64,000 bases of DNA from Ooceraea biroi (GCF_003672135.1 NC_039509.1:15572663-15636662); one strand, 5' to 3'. Numbered from the stretch's first letter, positions 12,500-24,934 are shown. Numbers and translations: made by a program. The notes: generated from the letters alone by a model not told the origin.

Positions 12500-15400
12500 A
12501 TTTTTAAAAATGTGCATAATGTTTCTCGTTATACATACTCACATCTTTTTGATAATTATCGGAAGTGTTTTGAGGATTATGCGATTTTTCTACAACTTCT
12601 TTCTGTTTCGAAATATCTTCGGAATCCTCAGAAATTGCGGGACTTTCAGAAATCACCTCAATTAGTGGTCTGACTGATTTCTTTATCGAACATTCCGTTT
12701 CTTGTAATATTTCATTATCAGGTAACTTCTCTTTATCTTCTTGATTCATGAAATCTGGTTTAATCAGCAATTTCTTTTTATTTTTCAATTGGTCCAGATG
12801 ATCACAAAATTCTTTATAAAGTGACATGCCGGTATTCGCGGCCAATGATTCCGACTTGTAGGTGCTTTCGTACTGTTGTAAGAGATCAGCAAGTGATTGA
12901 ATATCTAAAACGGATTAATATATTTAAACAATAAATTTTTATCTGTGGATAAATTTGGTTCATGTATGCATTTTATATTTATTTTATTAATATATGATCT
13001 TACCGGATTTGTCAGCTACGGCAGATTCCAATTTCATTGTTTCCTCTCGCGTCGATTCTTGCTTTTCAGAATGCATGTTTGTTAAATCGTTAGATTTGTC
13101 GGCGCACTTATCGCGGTGATTATTTTGTCCTCCAAAATTGCCTGTGGGTTTACCGAAATCCATTCTAGAAGCGAAATCAGATGGCAGATATTCTCCGAGA
13201 CTCCTGCGATCATATTTCTGATACTGCGACTTTTGATTAGTATTTTCCGTGTCCTTTATCAGATTCGTTATGCACTTGTCGATCAACGGTGATACTTTCT
13301 TCGCGAATTTCCTCGTCTCTTGTATCAGGTGCTGTCTGCACCTCTCGGAGATCTGGCTACGTGGTTTGCGCTCGTCCAACTTCCTTCCGGGATTTACTTC
13401 CTCGATGAAAAAAGACTTCTTGTTGCTAATCTCGATATCTTCGGCTTCACGAGTTCTTTTACCCATCAATTTCGAAGACTGACTCGTTCTTTCTAAAGAT
13501 AAACGATCTATCGTCTGGATGAACGACTTCACTTGAGAATCAAGCTCCGTTGAAAATTCTTGCTCGCTATTCGACAGATTTTCCTCCGTCTTGTCGAGAA
13601 AATTTTCTACTGTATCATTGATGTTTTCATGTTTAATTGTAGTAGTAAATTTATCGTAATTATTTTGCAATTTTAAAACTTCTGGCGACTCTTGATTACT
13701 TCCTACAATTTGCGACTCTTCTTGAAGAGATATTGCTGTCTTGAAGGAATCATCATCAGATTCGTCGACATTTTTCTTCTCTTGTGGAGATTCGAGCAAA
13801 ATGTCATTAGACTTGTCCAAGATTTCAATTTTTGCACACTTACCGTTTGTCTCTGCGATATTTTTGCTTTTCGAGAATTGCTCCTCGGAATCATGATCCG
13901 TTGTTACACTGATAAGACTTTCTCTCTTTGTATCATCTATCACTGATTTTTCGGAATCCAGTTTCTTCTCCAAAACCATCAGTTTATTCGAAACATTCGA
14001 CTTATACATTTTTCGGGTTTTATTCTGATATCTCATCTCGGCAAGAAGGCTATTGTACATTGTACCTCTTGACTTTTCTTTTATTTGTGCACATGGCTCG
14101 TGTACGTAATCCTCCGAGTCTTTCATCGGGTACGTTTCTGTTGAATCTGGAAAAATCTTCGGACAAGTTTTCAGCGTCATTAAATCGTAGACATTCTGAA
14201 AATTATTCGCAGCTGTCGGCTTCTCATTTTCCGATGAATGATTATTAGAATTTTCGCTCGTTTTGATATCTTTGGTCTCCATTGTATTTTTCTGCGCTTC
14301 AGCCTCTCGTTCGTTGATCATCTCCCTGACCTTCAGTTTTCTTTCTTTGGTACTCCATCGTTGCAATTTATCTTCCTCGCCTGCGGGAACCTCAGCCTCG
14401 ATTTCTCGGTTCTCGTCATCATCAACGGAATCGGTTTGCAAATTCGCGTCCACCATTTTTCTCCCGCCCCAGAATCCCTCCACCTCGCCGTTCTTGAACG
14501 CTATCTTGTTTTCATCAACAAACCTATTCATACCGTCGCAGAATTCTCTCATTTCCTCTCGGATGCTGCTAAGTTTAGAACCGAACGGACACTCTTTGTT
14601 TTTTCTCCGATAGCTCTTGATATTTTTCTCCGATCCATGCTCTCTCGCATCGGCGACCGCACTCGTGCCGACTTTTTCATCCTCTTCTAACATTTGTCTT
14701 AAATCCGACGTGTCGCACGATACGGAGATAGATGTTTTCTCGCGTTCGCGATCTGAAATGCGCAAAACAATTTTCCTATTACCAAGTTTCGTCAAAGACA
14801 AGAATAACTTTCCAAAGACAAGTAACATAAATTTTTACAGGCAAATTTAAAATAGAATCTTTAGCAACTGGACAATCATCCGCGTACCTAAAGGTATAAA
14901 ATGTCAATTAATTAATTCACTCACCGTATATCCTATTGTTGTCATCAATCGAATTTCGTAAGTTTGATGCCTCTTCTTCTTTCATCGTTAATTCCAACAT
15001 TATTTTGTTGCAATCGGCGATCTCCCTGGTGATTGGATCGTCTATGCTTCTACGGTTATCCAAAATTCGTTTTCCGAGGCATTTTCTTTCACCAGCGGTA
15101 TATTGCTGAGGCTCGGAGATCTCTTCAATCAGAATTTGTGATCGGGTTTCTTCTCGTGCCTAGGCACGACGAATAGGTGAACAACTTTTTATGCACCTTA
15201 AACTCCTAGCCGTCGTAAGAAGATAGGGATCGCATACCTCGGCTTTCCAGGGCAGCAGAAGCTCCCCGCCGTGTCTATTGGTGACTCTTCTCTCTTCCTC
15301 CGCCATTGGTCTCCTTCCGTCACTTTCCTCGCTTCCTTTTTGCCGCGCGTCTTCCTTTTCTTCGTTGCTCGCGAGCTCCTCATCCGACGACGACAACGAC

Positions 15401-18400
15401 GAGGAGGCGCAGGAACCAAGGAAGGATCGTTCTTTGGACTTTTTCTTCCTTTCCAAGTCGAGCTTTAGCGTGTTCATCGTGGTCAGCATCACGGGGGCAG
15501 GTGATCGAGAGGTGTGGGGGTTTCACGTAGTGAATGATCAAATGGTCGCGACGGAACCCAATAGGTGGTGATATTATTCGAAGCACGAATTCTGTACTAG
15601 ACCTTGACGAAACTAGTTCTTACCAGTCCGCTGCTCCTCGCGGTACGCGCGCTCGACTTCGTCGCGATTTCTTCGTCCTGCTCTTCCTCCTCCTTGTCCA
15701 CCTCGTTCTTCTCCTCCTTCTCCTTCTTCTTATCCACCGCCTCCTTTTTGGACGTCCCGACCGGTTTGCGTAGCTTCCTTTTGTTTATCAGGGCTTTCGA
15801 GGGCGGAGGCGGCAGTCGACGCAGGTAAACAAAGATCGAGAACATGCAGAACAGGTGAAAGGAGTCAAAGGACCAAGAGCGGCCATTTCAAACCCGCCAC
15901 GCGAATAATTGACAAGTTCTTTACTTACCGGTGATACTATCATCGATCCTCTTCTGTTCCGCTTGAATCCACCGGTTCCTCTCAGCCACCTCCTCGTCGG
16001 CACCACCACGCATCCTAGATCCCGATGATATTTTAAGGATAACGACATTCTCGCACGCTTGCTCGTGGCTTCTGTCGAGATAAACTTACCAGGCCTCAGC
16101 ACAGGCGCGATCGCGCGGAAACACCGGTCGATCGTCCAGATACTGCAGATTCTTGCACTTCAGTATCATTGTCTTGCGGTACATCTTGATCTGCTTCAAA
16201 ACCGGGTTTCCGGTCAGCGTTACGACACGCAGTGACTTCATGTCTCTCAGAATCTAAGCAAGCGTAGAGTTGTACGCGAATCTTTAAAGTTTCGTGAAAC
16301 TGTTGATTAGGATTTGCATTGTAAATATAATACTTAATGCTGGAAGCATTAGGCAAAACACAGAGTCAACGGAGGTAAAATTACGGTCGCATTGTGACTG
16401 CAATTAATATCCTACCAATCCTGCTTCCTAGTAAAATAATATTTCAACTAAGATGTTTAAGTTTACAATGGAACATTATTCAGTTTGTCTTAGTGAAAAG
16501 CATGTTGTTGCACCGTAACACCTGTCACGTCTCGAAAATATGCCCCGGTAATGCATCTTGCGTGCACCACGCGCAATTATCGGCTTACGTCAACGACGTC
16601 GCAGTTGTCGATCCTGTTGTGAGAGATGTCCAAGATCGAGACCGCGTGCAGCAGACGGAGATACTCGATGTCAGCGGTTTCTTGCAGATAGTTGTGCGAC
16701 AGGTTCAGGTTGTTCAGGAACTTGAGGCCGTCTGAAAAGCAGAGGCACGTCAAGGTCAAGGTCACCTGGGCTAACAGTCGCGCCGCGACTCGCGAGATTC
16801 ACCGAGATTCTCGATCCTCCGTATCGTGTTGTGCGAGAGGTTCAGGGTGTCAAGCTTCGTTAGCCAGTCGAGGTTCTCGATCTTGTTGATGAGATTGTGA
16901 TGCAAATATAGACATTTCAGCTCGCTCTGGTTTTCCAGATTCGCGATCTCGCGTATACCGTTGTTTTCCAGCCACAGACATTTCAAACCCGTGTACTTCT
17001 CAAGATTCTCGATGAAGGAAAATCCTGAAAAATATGCAAATTCTTTGTCAGTATATCGCTGACATGCCGGGAATATCGATGCAATCAAAGATCCCTGCCT
17101 TTATAATGTAGGTACAGGACGTCGTTTAAATGCGGAGTCTGGTAGAGTTTGTGCTCCTTGCAGTGCTTCCTGATCAGCTCCTCCGTCATTCTAGAATTAT
17201 TATTTATTATAATAATGTGAAATTATTTGACCATTAATTGGCAAGCTTCCTTTATTTAATCAAAATGTATTACTTATTAATTCGATATTACTAAAAATAT
17301 GTCACATTACTGTTTCAAGGACTCACCTGACACCATGCTTTTTCTCGTCAAAATCGTAAACTTTTCCCTTAACGTACGTTCTTTTCGATTCCTTCAATTC
17401 TTCCGGAAAAAAATCATCAAATTCAAAATTAAATTTTGTCATTGTGTTATCAATCTTTTCAGATGGTTTATTTGCAGTGTCATTTTTATTGTCTACTTCT
17501 TCGTCCTTCTTAGATTCATTTTCAGATTGTTTGATATCTTCGTGATTAGCTTGCGCTGATTCCACTATCGCTTCTGAAGTCGTCTCTAAATCAGCAGCAA
17601 TAATACTTTGATATTCATCCATAAGTTTCTTATGTCTCTCTATCTCATCCACAAGCTCCTTCTCCAGCTCCTCGATTTTTAAATTTTCGGTTATTTCGGA
17701 TTTCGTTAAGGGAAGCTCGAGATTTTTGAGATCAACCTGAAATTCGTCGAGACTATCGAAATCGCTGGCAGTATCGTCTAATGCCTTTAAGCCGCAGTGA
17801 TCTTTATCAGATGCACAAAAACTATCATCATGATCTGCAACGAATTTATCGATTTCATCAAATTTCTTTGACAATGTTTCTAACGACTCCTTCTTCTGAT
17901 CTTTTATTTTTCTCTTTTCTTCAGCTATTTTCTCCAAAGTTTCGTGAATCTCGAAGTGCGACATGGGACGATCGAGGCACGTAAGTTCCGTTAATCTCTG
18001 CAAATTGCTCTCGACTACATCAGGATTTAAAAAGAAGGCTTCCTCGTTTTCTATATTTATCGGATTCATTTTAGTGTCTTCATTCTCAACAAAACTGTTT
18101 TCTTCCTCATTAATTTTTTTACACTTTTCATCATTTTTTAACGCTCTCATAAATTTTTCCGATGAATCATCTTTGTCGTAACTCTCAGCGTTTGCCTCCG
18201 ACATGTTCCAATACGGGCTGTCGGTTAAGATCTTCTTCGCTTCTTCGATAGTTTTTAGTATATCTTCTTTAGCAATGTCAGTCTCCAAAATGCTATGACG
18301 CGGCAAAATTTTGCTATCTCGAAATACGTTTAGGAATTCACTCGATTCTTTTAAATCTGCATTCAAGTTTTCGTCGTTCGCGGGCTCTTCTTGAAAGTCC

Positions 18401-19742
18401 GTGGAGACGTTGGTGCAGCTCTCGATGATCTTTTTCATCACCTCGTCGTGATCGTTCTCCATTTTCGCGGTTAAGCTTTCCACCATTCGCTCCTCCGTTA
18501 AATTCTGTTGCTCATCGTTGCTTGTGCACAAAACTTTCTTAATCGTCTCATTCATCTCTCTTATTTCCGCAATTGTCTTTTCTATACTACCTTCTTTAAT
18601 GTTTTCAATGCTCGATGTATGTTCTATGTTTTCTTCCGTATCTTTCGCAAGATTAACATTACCTTCGAAATAATCCTCGCTATTGTTTACATTGTTACAA
18701 CAATGATTAAATCCTATTGCTGAAGCGGCTGTATTTCCTATGTCCGACTCTTTTTGTAGAATATTATTGATATTATTTATATGAGATATCACATTCTGTC
18801 TATGACAATCTTTTGCAACGTTTTCGGCATTTTTGCATGTGGTAGTGTCGCTTTTCTCAACTGCTTTTCTCTGCGCACCAACGTGATTATCGATAATGAT
18901 TTGATAATCATTATCTTCTGCGTTTACGCTAGTCAGGGATACTCCTGAATCGATAGATTTCTCCTCGTGCTTCATACGGCATACTTTTTCGTACGTCGAG
19001 TCGACGCTGTCCAGCACTTCTGTCACATCGTCGAAATAATTCGTTCTTCGTTTGTCACTCAACGGAGTCTTCTCCCGAATAGTCGCTTTACTGTTTTCAA
19101 AATCTTCTTTCCGGATAGGCTTGTAGTTGCACTCGAAATCGCACCTGGCAATGACGTTGCAGTCGCAACTTGCTACCATAGAATTACAGTATAACATTTT
19201 GACATTTTTATGATCCAAGTTTAAGATCCGATCGTAATTTACGGAAGCTGTCGATGTATTGTCCTTATGGACATCCTTCTTTGCCTTCATTTTCTCATTT
19301 CCGCATAAATCTTTACATTCTTTCACGTCGGATTGCGTCCTCGCCATGCTGGAGTCTGAAGCTTCGGGCTCTGCTGGACAATCCGGGACGATCTTTACAG
19401 ATACGAATGGATTAATTCGTTTCATTTACAAGCACACGATTCCGCGAGAAATATTGTAAAACAAAAACCTTTCCCTTTTTGAATCCGAGTAACATAGTCG
19501 GCACATTGCAATTATTACGAAAACTTTTAACATTGATCTAAGAACATGGTGCGTTGTTTCAGGTAAATAGCGTGTGAAAATAGAAAATTGAATTTTTTGC
19601 AAGAATTTACCTCGTGCTCAGACGTGGAAGAGGCAGTCTTACAGCTAACAACAGCAGAGACTCGGCTTTCATCCCCCGCTGAGCAACTGAATGGGGGATC
19701 GTGTGAACTATCTAGTGAACTATCGGATTCTAACGTGTTCAT
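12150..19742 (-). CDS. DNAAF1: Dynein axonemal assembly factor 1 (DNAAF1/LRRC50), giant form
   Basis: Thirteen exons on the minus strand: 19742-19611, 19392-17327, 17190-17099, 17024-16803, 16731-16589, 16253-16090, 16014-15929, 15793-15624, 15462-15238, 15159-14925, 14752-13004, 12904-12543 and 12389-12150. Phases agree throughout, giving 5,886 nt (1,961 residues plus TAA). The conserved core starts at Met734 (MTEELIRKHC) with leucine-rich repeats such as LKCLWLENNGI and LDTLNLSHNTI, then the cap YLDDRPVFPRDRACAEAW near residues 923-940. This core defines DNAAF1, a cytoplasmic factor for preassembly of axonemal outer and inner dynein arms. Flanking it are about 730 N-terminal and about 1,000 C-terminal residues rich in Glu, Lys, Asp and Ser, probably disordered with some coiled coil. 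Human DNAAF1 is about 725 residues; the fly orthologue dtr is also long. Least certain are the first junction (TAAAG acceptor at 19393), the AAAG acceptors at 15794 and 15463, and a GC donor at 17098. A start at the ATG of 19425 is possible if the first exon is wrong. Confidence 0.88.
12470..12496. repeat. (TA)n in the last DNAAF1 intron
   Basis: About 13 TA units inside the intron between exons 12904-12543 and 12389-12150. Confidence 0.9.
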
Positions 19743-19796
19743 GATAATAAAAAGTATCGAATCTTCCCCCGGAATCCACGAGAACGGGGAACGCAG

Positions 19797-19810
19797 GTTC
19801 CAAGGGTGAC
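19797..19810 (-). promoter_or_regulatory. Imperfect RFX X-box upstream of DNAAF1
   Basis: On the minus strand this reads GTCACC-CT-TGGAAC, about 55 bases before the proposed ATG at 19742. The first half-site fits the X-box GTNRCC exactly; the second matches RGYAAC at four of six positions. Ciliary genes are classic RFX targets with X-boxes close to the start codon, so position and gene class make it plausible. A TGACGTGA CRE-like motif overlaps on the plus strand (19807-19814). Confidence 0.35.
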
Positions 19811-19836
19811 GTGATCGAGGGACTGAAAACAAGAAT

Positions 19837-19844
19837 ATGGCGGC
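19837..19844 (+). promoter_or_regulatory. YY1/Pho-like ATGGCGGC motif near the DNAAF1 start
   Basis: ATGGCGGC within AAGAATATGGCGGCCACC matches the YY1/Pleiohomeotic core, which is frequent at core promoters of housekeeping-type genes. It sits about 95 bases upstream of the proposed DNAAF1 ATG, where a TATA-less promoter could lie. Motif only. Confidence 0.25.
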
Positions 19845-20006
19845 CACCGTCAGTTATCGGTTGTTTAATCGATAAAATCGACCATCTTCACCCTTTACGT
19901 TCGCATGAAAGAGAGATTCAGAGTCATCTCCCCATCTCTCAGATAATCTTTAGATAATATTCGAGAAAAGATGTGTCGTCAATCTGACACACGCTATCTA
20001 TCTCTG

Positions 20007-20733
20007 TTAAGGGGGGAGCCTGCTTTAGAACGTTGAAAATAAGGTATAATTTTACGAATTTTTTTGGAGAAACTATACAGCGGATCGTTATAAAACTTTG
20101 ATGCATTTATTAGTACATGTTTAAAGATAAAAAAAATTATTTTTTGATTTGAATATATCGCCTGTAGAGGTCGTTCTGGAGGCATCTTAGTGCAGCCGGC
20201 ATTGTAAATTGGTGAGCATTCTCCCGCCTCCAAATTTCATCCAAACTGAAAAATTGAAATATTTTCTTGTTATTTATGAATTCCCATCGTCGATGAACCT
20301 TTAATATTCATAAAAACATTAAGTGAAACAATTATTTTTGCATGAAAAAGTTCAAAAACTTTGCCTAAAAATCGTACTTTTGTGTTCTAAGCTCCACCAT
20401 TTTGGCACTTTTCAACTTTTTTCTTCTCTCTTTGGTTCATCGACGATGGGAATTCATAAATAACGAGAACATATTTCAATTTTTCAATTTAGACGAAATT
20501 TGGAGGCGGGAGAATGCTCACCAATTTGCAATGCCGGCGACGCGGCTGCACTAAGATGCCTCCAGGACGACCTCTACAGGCGATATATTCAAATAAAAAA
20601 ATAATTTTTTTTATCTTTAAACATGTACTAATAATGCATCAAAGTTTTATAATGATCCGCTGTATAGTTTCTCCGAAAACAATTCGTAAAATATACCTTA
20701 TTTTCAGCGTTCTAAAGCAGGCTCCCCCCTTAA
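20007..20733. mobile_element. 727-bp foldback MITE flanked by TTAA
   Basis: TTAA at 20007-20010 and 20730-20733 bracket long terminal inverted repeats, 20011-20299 and 20434-20729 (about 290 bp each, highly similar), beginning GGGGGGAGCCTGCTTTAGAA. The right arm has an 8-base insertion relative to the left (about 20535-20545). The roughly 135-bp centre is non-coding. TTAA flanks are typical of piggyBac-superfamily insertion, so a non-autonomous piggyBac-like element is the leading guess, but no transposase is present. It sits about 265 bp upstream of the DNAAF1 start codon. Confidence 0.85.
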
Positions 20734-21796
20734 GATTTGCGGAAAGCGGGCGCGAAATTTTCCCACCTCGCTCGAGCAATTCGCGCGCACGTGCAATCCG
20801 CCATCAGGTCAGCGCTTTTCTCGCATGCGATGAAAAGCGCGTCGCGTCGCATCCTAATGCGGCGGCCCGAGAAAAACGTCGACTAGATCGGCATAGATGA
20901 TCGATCGCGCGCCGCGGCCTGCGAATACAATGTTGGGCGGTTACGTGGTGTCTCGTATCCGCGATATCTATTCGTCAGCGATCTCCTCTCGCTTTGTTTT
21001 CGTTGCGTCTGGATGTGCAACGGATATGGATGCTGCTTGTTTTTCCTCTCGATTCGTCTCTCGTCGTCGGCGTCCTCGGCAGTCGTGGCGGCTCGCTCCA
21101 TGATGATCTTCGCGGATGATCCTATCAACATAATCCAGTTGGAAAAGTGTGGCGTGGTGGTTCGCCCGGCGTTCTCTCGGTATACGGGGGATACGTTCCG
21201 GGGGGATCGTGATGGCGGGAAATCGCGCGACGTGTACGTATGTGTCGTCCAAGAGTCCTTCCCCGCCACTGTAGATCCTCCTTTTTTATTTTCTCCACGA
21301 GGCGCGACGCGCGGTCGTCTACTTTCCAGACGCGTCTTTCTGCGCAGCATCCGCGCGACTCCGCCGCGTTTACCCCCGTTGCAATAATCAGAAATTCGGT
21401 CCCACATTCGCGCGGCAGCGTTCTGCATCTCGTTTTCTCTCTCTTTCTCTTTCTCTCTCACGCGAACTTGCCGCTCGCTTTGACCTGTATAACTTTCGGA
21501 CGTGTTCCGCGCGATGCTGCAATATAAGACACGTGCACTTTTCAAAATGAAGTAGATTTCTAATTAATTTTAATTACGATACTTCGCATAGGAGAGCGAT
21601 AAATATTGATATATATATATTTTTATATCAGAGATCCATGAAAATGTAAAGTGCTTTTGATTTACTACTCGAGCAACCATTTATTGACGCCTTGACTTTT
21701 TCTACTTGAAAGTGGTCGCAGAAACATGCGGAGAAGGAAAAAGAGCAAGAAAATTTAATTGAGATCGTAGTTAGCCAACACTAACCGGGCAATCAA
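20734..21796. other. GC-rich intergenic, doubtful 220-codon frame
   Basis: A minus-strand frame at 20883-21545 is open for 220 codons, but its product is Arg/Ser-rich with no domain and the opposite strand is also open for long stretches. This is what GC-rich DNA gives by chance, so it is not called a gene. A CT-rich tract lies at about 21430-21465. Confidence 0.45.
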
Positions 21797-21923
21797 TGTT
21801 GGTGCAATCGAACCGGTTGCACCAACAGTGTTGCAGCCGCGATTAATTAATCTGGAGGAATTAGCTAAGATCGCTCATATGGCCCAGCCCTAAAAGGATA
21901 GCTAACCAGAATTAATTCTGGTT
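21797..21923. repeat. Cluster of short perfect palindromes
   Basis: TGTTGGTGCAA (21797-21807) pairs with TTGCACCAACA (21817-21827) across a 9-base loop. Some 76 bases later AACCAGAATTAATTCTGGTT (21904-21923) is a perfect 20-bp palindrome, followed by CCCGCGAAGCGGG. Such clusters are common at the ends of decayed transposons; no complete element could be delimited. Confidence 0.6.
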
Positions 21924-21972
21924 CCCCCCCGCGAAGCGGGCTGAAAACTATGCGTGATACTTTTTTGGTTGA

Positions 21973-22305
21973 TAACTTTTTAATAAACAACGAGCAACAG
22001 ATGAAACCTTCTGCATATTACTTGGTGGAAAATCCATACGAAACCACTAAATTAATTTTGTAAATAACTTTTTAATGAACACGAGCGCCGGCTAAAACCT
22101 TTTGAAGGTCACTCAGGGGAGTGACCGTTATAACATATGTCAAGCTCAAGGTCATCGGAGATGCCTCCTTTTCTTCAGGTTTACCCACTTCTTTTGTTTA
22201 CAACTTTTTAATAAACAACGAGCGACGGCTAAAACCTTTTGAAGGTCACTCAGAAGGGTGACCTTTATAATATATATCAAGGTCCAGGTCATCCGAGGGT
22301 GCTCC
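21973..22305. repeat. Imperfect tandem repeats with internal hairpins
   Basis: The motif AACTTTTTAATRAAC followed by an ACGAGC-type block occurs at about 21973, 22065 and 22201. The last two copies extend over roughly 105 bp with a shared block GGCTAAAACCTTTTGAAGGT and a following hairpin (GGTCACTC-AGGG-GAGTGACC, 22107-22126, in one copy). The spacing between these two is about 136 bp. No coding sequence. Confidence 0.75.
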
Positions 22306-24934
22306 GTTAAACTATATAATTACCGATCCGGTTTCGTTCGCAAGGCTTTCGCGTGCCGTTGCGTCAAACGGGGCTCGCGAGACAGACGATAGTTCACATC
22401 GTTAGATAATCACGATGAAAAATTCGAGTCCTTGCTCCAATTATAAAGGTTTAAGGCCGCAGGATAGTCAATTATAGCTCCAAGGCGACACCGATATCGT
22501 TCCTCGTGCCGTGAGGAAAGCTTCGATCCGAAGCCCGGCTTTGGTCGATTTTGGTAACATCGCCCGTGCGTAAGGCGATACATCTCTAACATTGCGATTC
22601 GCTGACACGGAAACGCGAGAAGCCTACGCGGAAGTTACACGTGTACTTTACTCCGCGCAATATGATACCACCCTCGGTTTCACTGGCGTGATGCGGGTGA
22701 TGTATTACATTTTGAGCACATATGGCATCAGTGTTTTGCAACGTTGATATTATTTAACCGATCGAGCGGAAAGTTACTGCGAGTACGGATGTGAAGTTAG
22801 CCCCGCACTTCCTGAATGTTGTATTTTTGTCAATTGCACTAGGTTGTTCCTTCTATGTTTGTGCCAATTTGTGCCAATTTTAGGAAAAAAATTGAGTTCA
22901 ATCGCGGAAAAGTGTGAGACTAGCAAACATTTGGTTTTCTTCATTTTTTCTGAAAAATGTTTCAAGTTATTGAACTGCGGTTTGCGACACAAATGTAGCA
23001 CGATACATCACAATCGGGAAAAATACAGAATTAAGTTTTTTCAGCGCTTGCATTTTGAAAACCGATGCTCCTTCTTCGGTTTTGTAATTACGTTTATTGA
23101 ATTTTCAAACGGCGTATTTAATGAAGTGCGATCAACATGTTCGTTATGAATTGAGACCATTTATTGATGGCTATAACGAATTATCCTATTTGACTATTAA
23201 AAAAAGTACGGCACAAACATACGAAATTAGATAACTGATCTTCGTGCTGTCGATTTTTTTAGAACTTTATATTCTGACTTTCCTTGTCAGCTATAAATAC
23301 ACATATACACTATAATCACGCAACGCGATCGAAGATCGAAGAGACAGATATCAATTTTTGGCACCGGGCGAGCACTTCACCTCTCGCGAGACGCCGCATG
23401 ACCGTGACCTCGAGGATCCTCCACAGTGGCGTACACGGTCGCGGACGTATGAGTATGTACAGGGTGTACCGAAGTTACCGAAGGCAAGAAGGAAAATTGC
23501 CGGAAGCGTCTAAACTCGATTTCAATTATGCTGAAAGGAAAATCGATTCTGAAATTGATGATTTTTCATTAAAAAAATCGTTTTTTGATAAAGCGATATA
23601 GGATTCAACGTGAAACGATACAATATCGTGAGCAAGTAATTTTTCCTATTAAATAAAAGTTTGGGACGATAGAATAGAACTCATGAAAACCTCGAAGCGA
23701 GACAATCCAATAAGAGCTGCAAAGCTTAATTCAAAAGTTGTTAAGTTACATACAGCGATCTTATTGCTGGATCACGTTGACGTTCGTGTGACACCCCTTG
23801 TATCGAGGCGAACGACACGCTCTTACAAGACGGGGATCGCGATTCGAATGCATTATGTAATTGATGGCGATTCTAGGCGCGGGAGCTTCTCCCGGCCGGC
23901 TTTTTGAAAAGCAAATAGCCGTGGGTGGCCATCTCCTCCTTCTTGGGAATGCAGAATCGCGCGTCTGGGGGTGGAGGAGGCGGAATCGTATTTGAATACG
24001 CTTTGAATCGGCGATCGGCCGTGAATGTCTCGACGTCGCGTACGAAATTCGTCGATTTAAAGACCGCCGATTTAAAAAAAGCGAGAAGATCCGCAGAGTC
24101 GCAGAATTATAAAGTGTAATCGCGCGCGTCAGCTGATTACCGCTGAACTATCGACGTAATAGAACTCGGCGCTTTTTAAAGAGCGATTCGTGTCTCTTGG
24201 TCTTCTGGTTATTAACGAGAAACGATCCGGAATATCGCTAATTTTGTCATACCGTATTTCGCGTTCTAGAAATGATAAAGCTTAAAATACTATTTTTGAC
24301 GGGAATCAACTATAAATAGTTATGGAAAAGCGTCATTTACTTTTTATTAAAACATTTTTCTTTTATAAATTTGCTTAACTTAGAAGTAACTTGACACGCT
24401 TTTCGTTACTTTGATGAGAACTGCAGAAACTTCAAAATTATTAAGATATCCGAGGAAGTTACAGTGCTCTTATCGAATAATCTTCTTTTTAGCTATGCAA
24501 GATATTTCTCTTGAAAAGGTATGTAACCTAAAATGACCTAGCCCGTTACAAAACGATTTTATAAATCGCTGTCTACTTCACGACCTTCAAAAAGTGATGA
24601 AGGTGAAGTGATTACCATTCATTCGTCAGATGACCAAGAGTAACATTGTTCAGCATATTTCAGCGCCAAGAAAACCGATAAGAAGTCTTTAAAAGTCATA
24701 CATTCCAAGAGTTGAAATACGATTCTTCATAGTTCTCAAGAAGCGCAAGAAAGCTCTGCTACTTGCAAAGAATCAAAATACCACTCAATACGAAATCAAT
24801 GGAGAAAGAATCTAGAAAAATGTGACATGTAAAATCAAGAGACACGGTAGTGTCTCGCGCCAAGTATACGCGCAGCGAGACCTCACCGTGACTCTTTTAC
24901 GCGAGGCGACGCTTTCGCAGACACTCAGATTATT
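22306..24934. other. Intergenic, no gene supported
   Basis: Short open frames only. A possible decayed element between 23457 and 23803 has TACAGGGTGT-like and ACACCCCTTGTA-like ends, but the termini match poorly. Nothing else was recognised. Confidence 0.4.

Noticed and set aside
13249..14690. Several plus-strand open frames of 77 to 150 codons.
   Set aside because: They are antisense shadows of the large DNAAF1 exon 14752-13004.
20883..21545. 220-codon open frame on the minus strand.
   Set aside because: Arg/Ser-rich product with no domain in a GC-rich segment where other frames are also open; no splice or promoter support.
23457..23803. Possible MITE with TACAGGGTGT and ACACCCCTTGTA ends.
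   Set aside because: The ends match only partly with gaps, and no target duplication beyond TA is visible.
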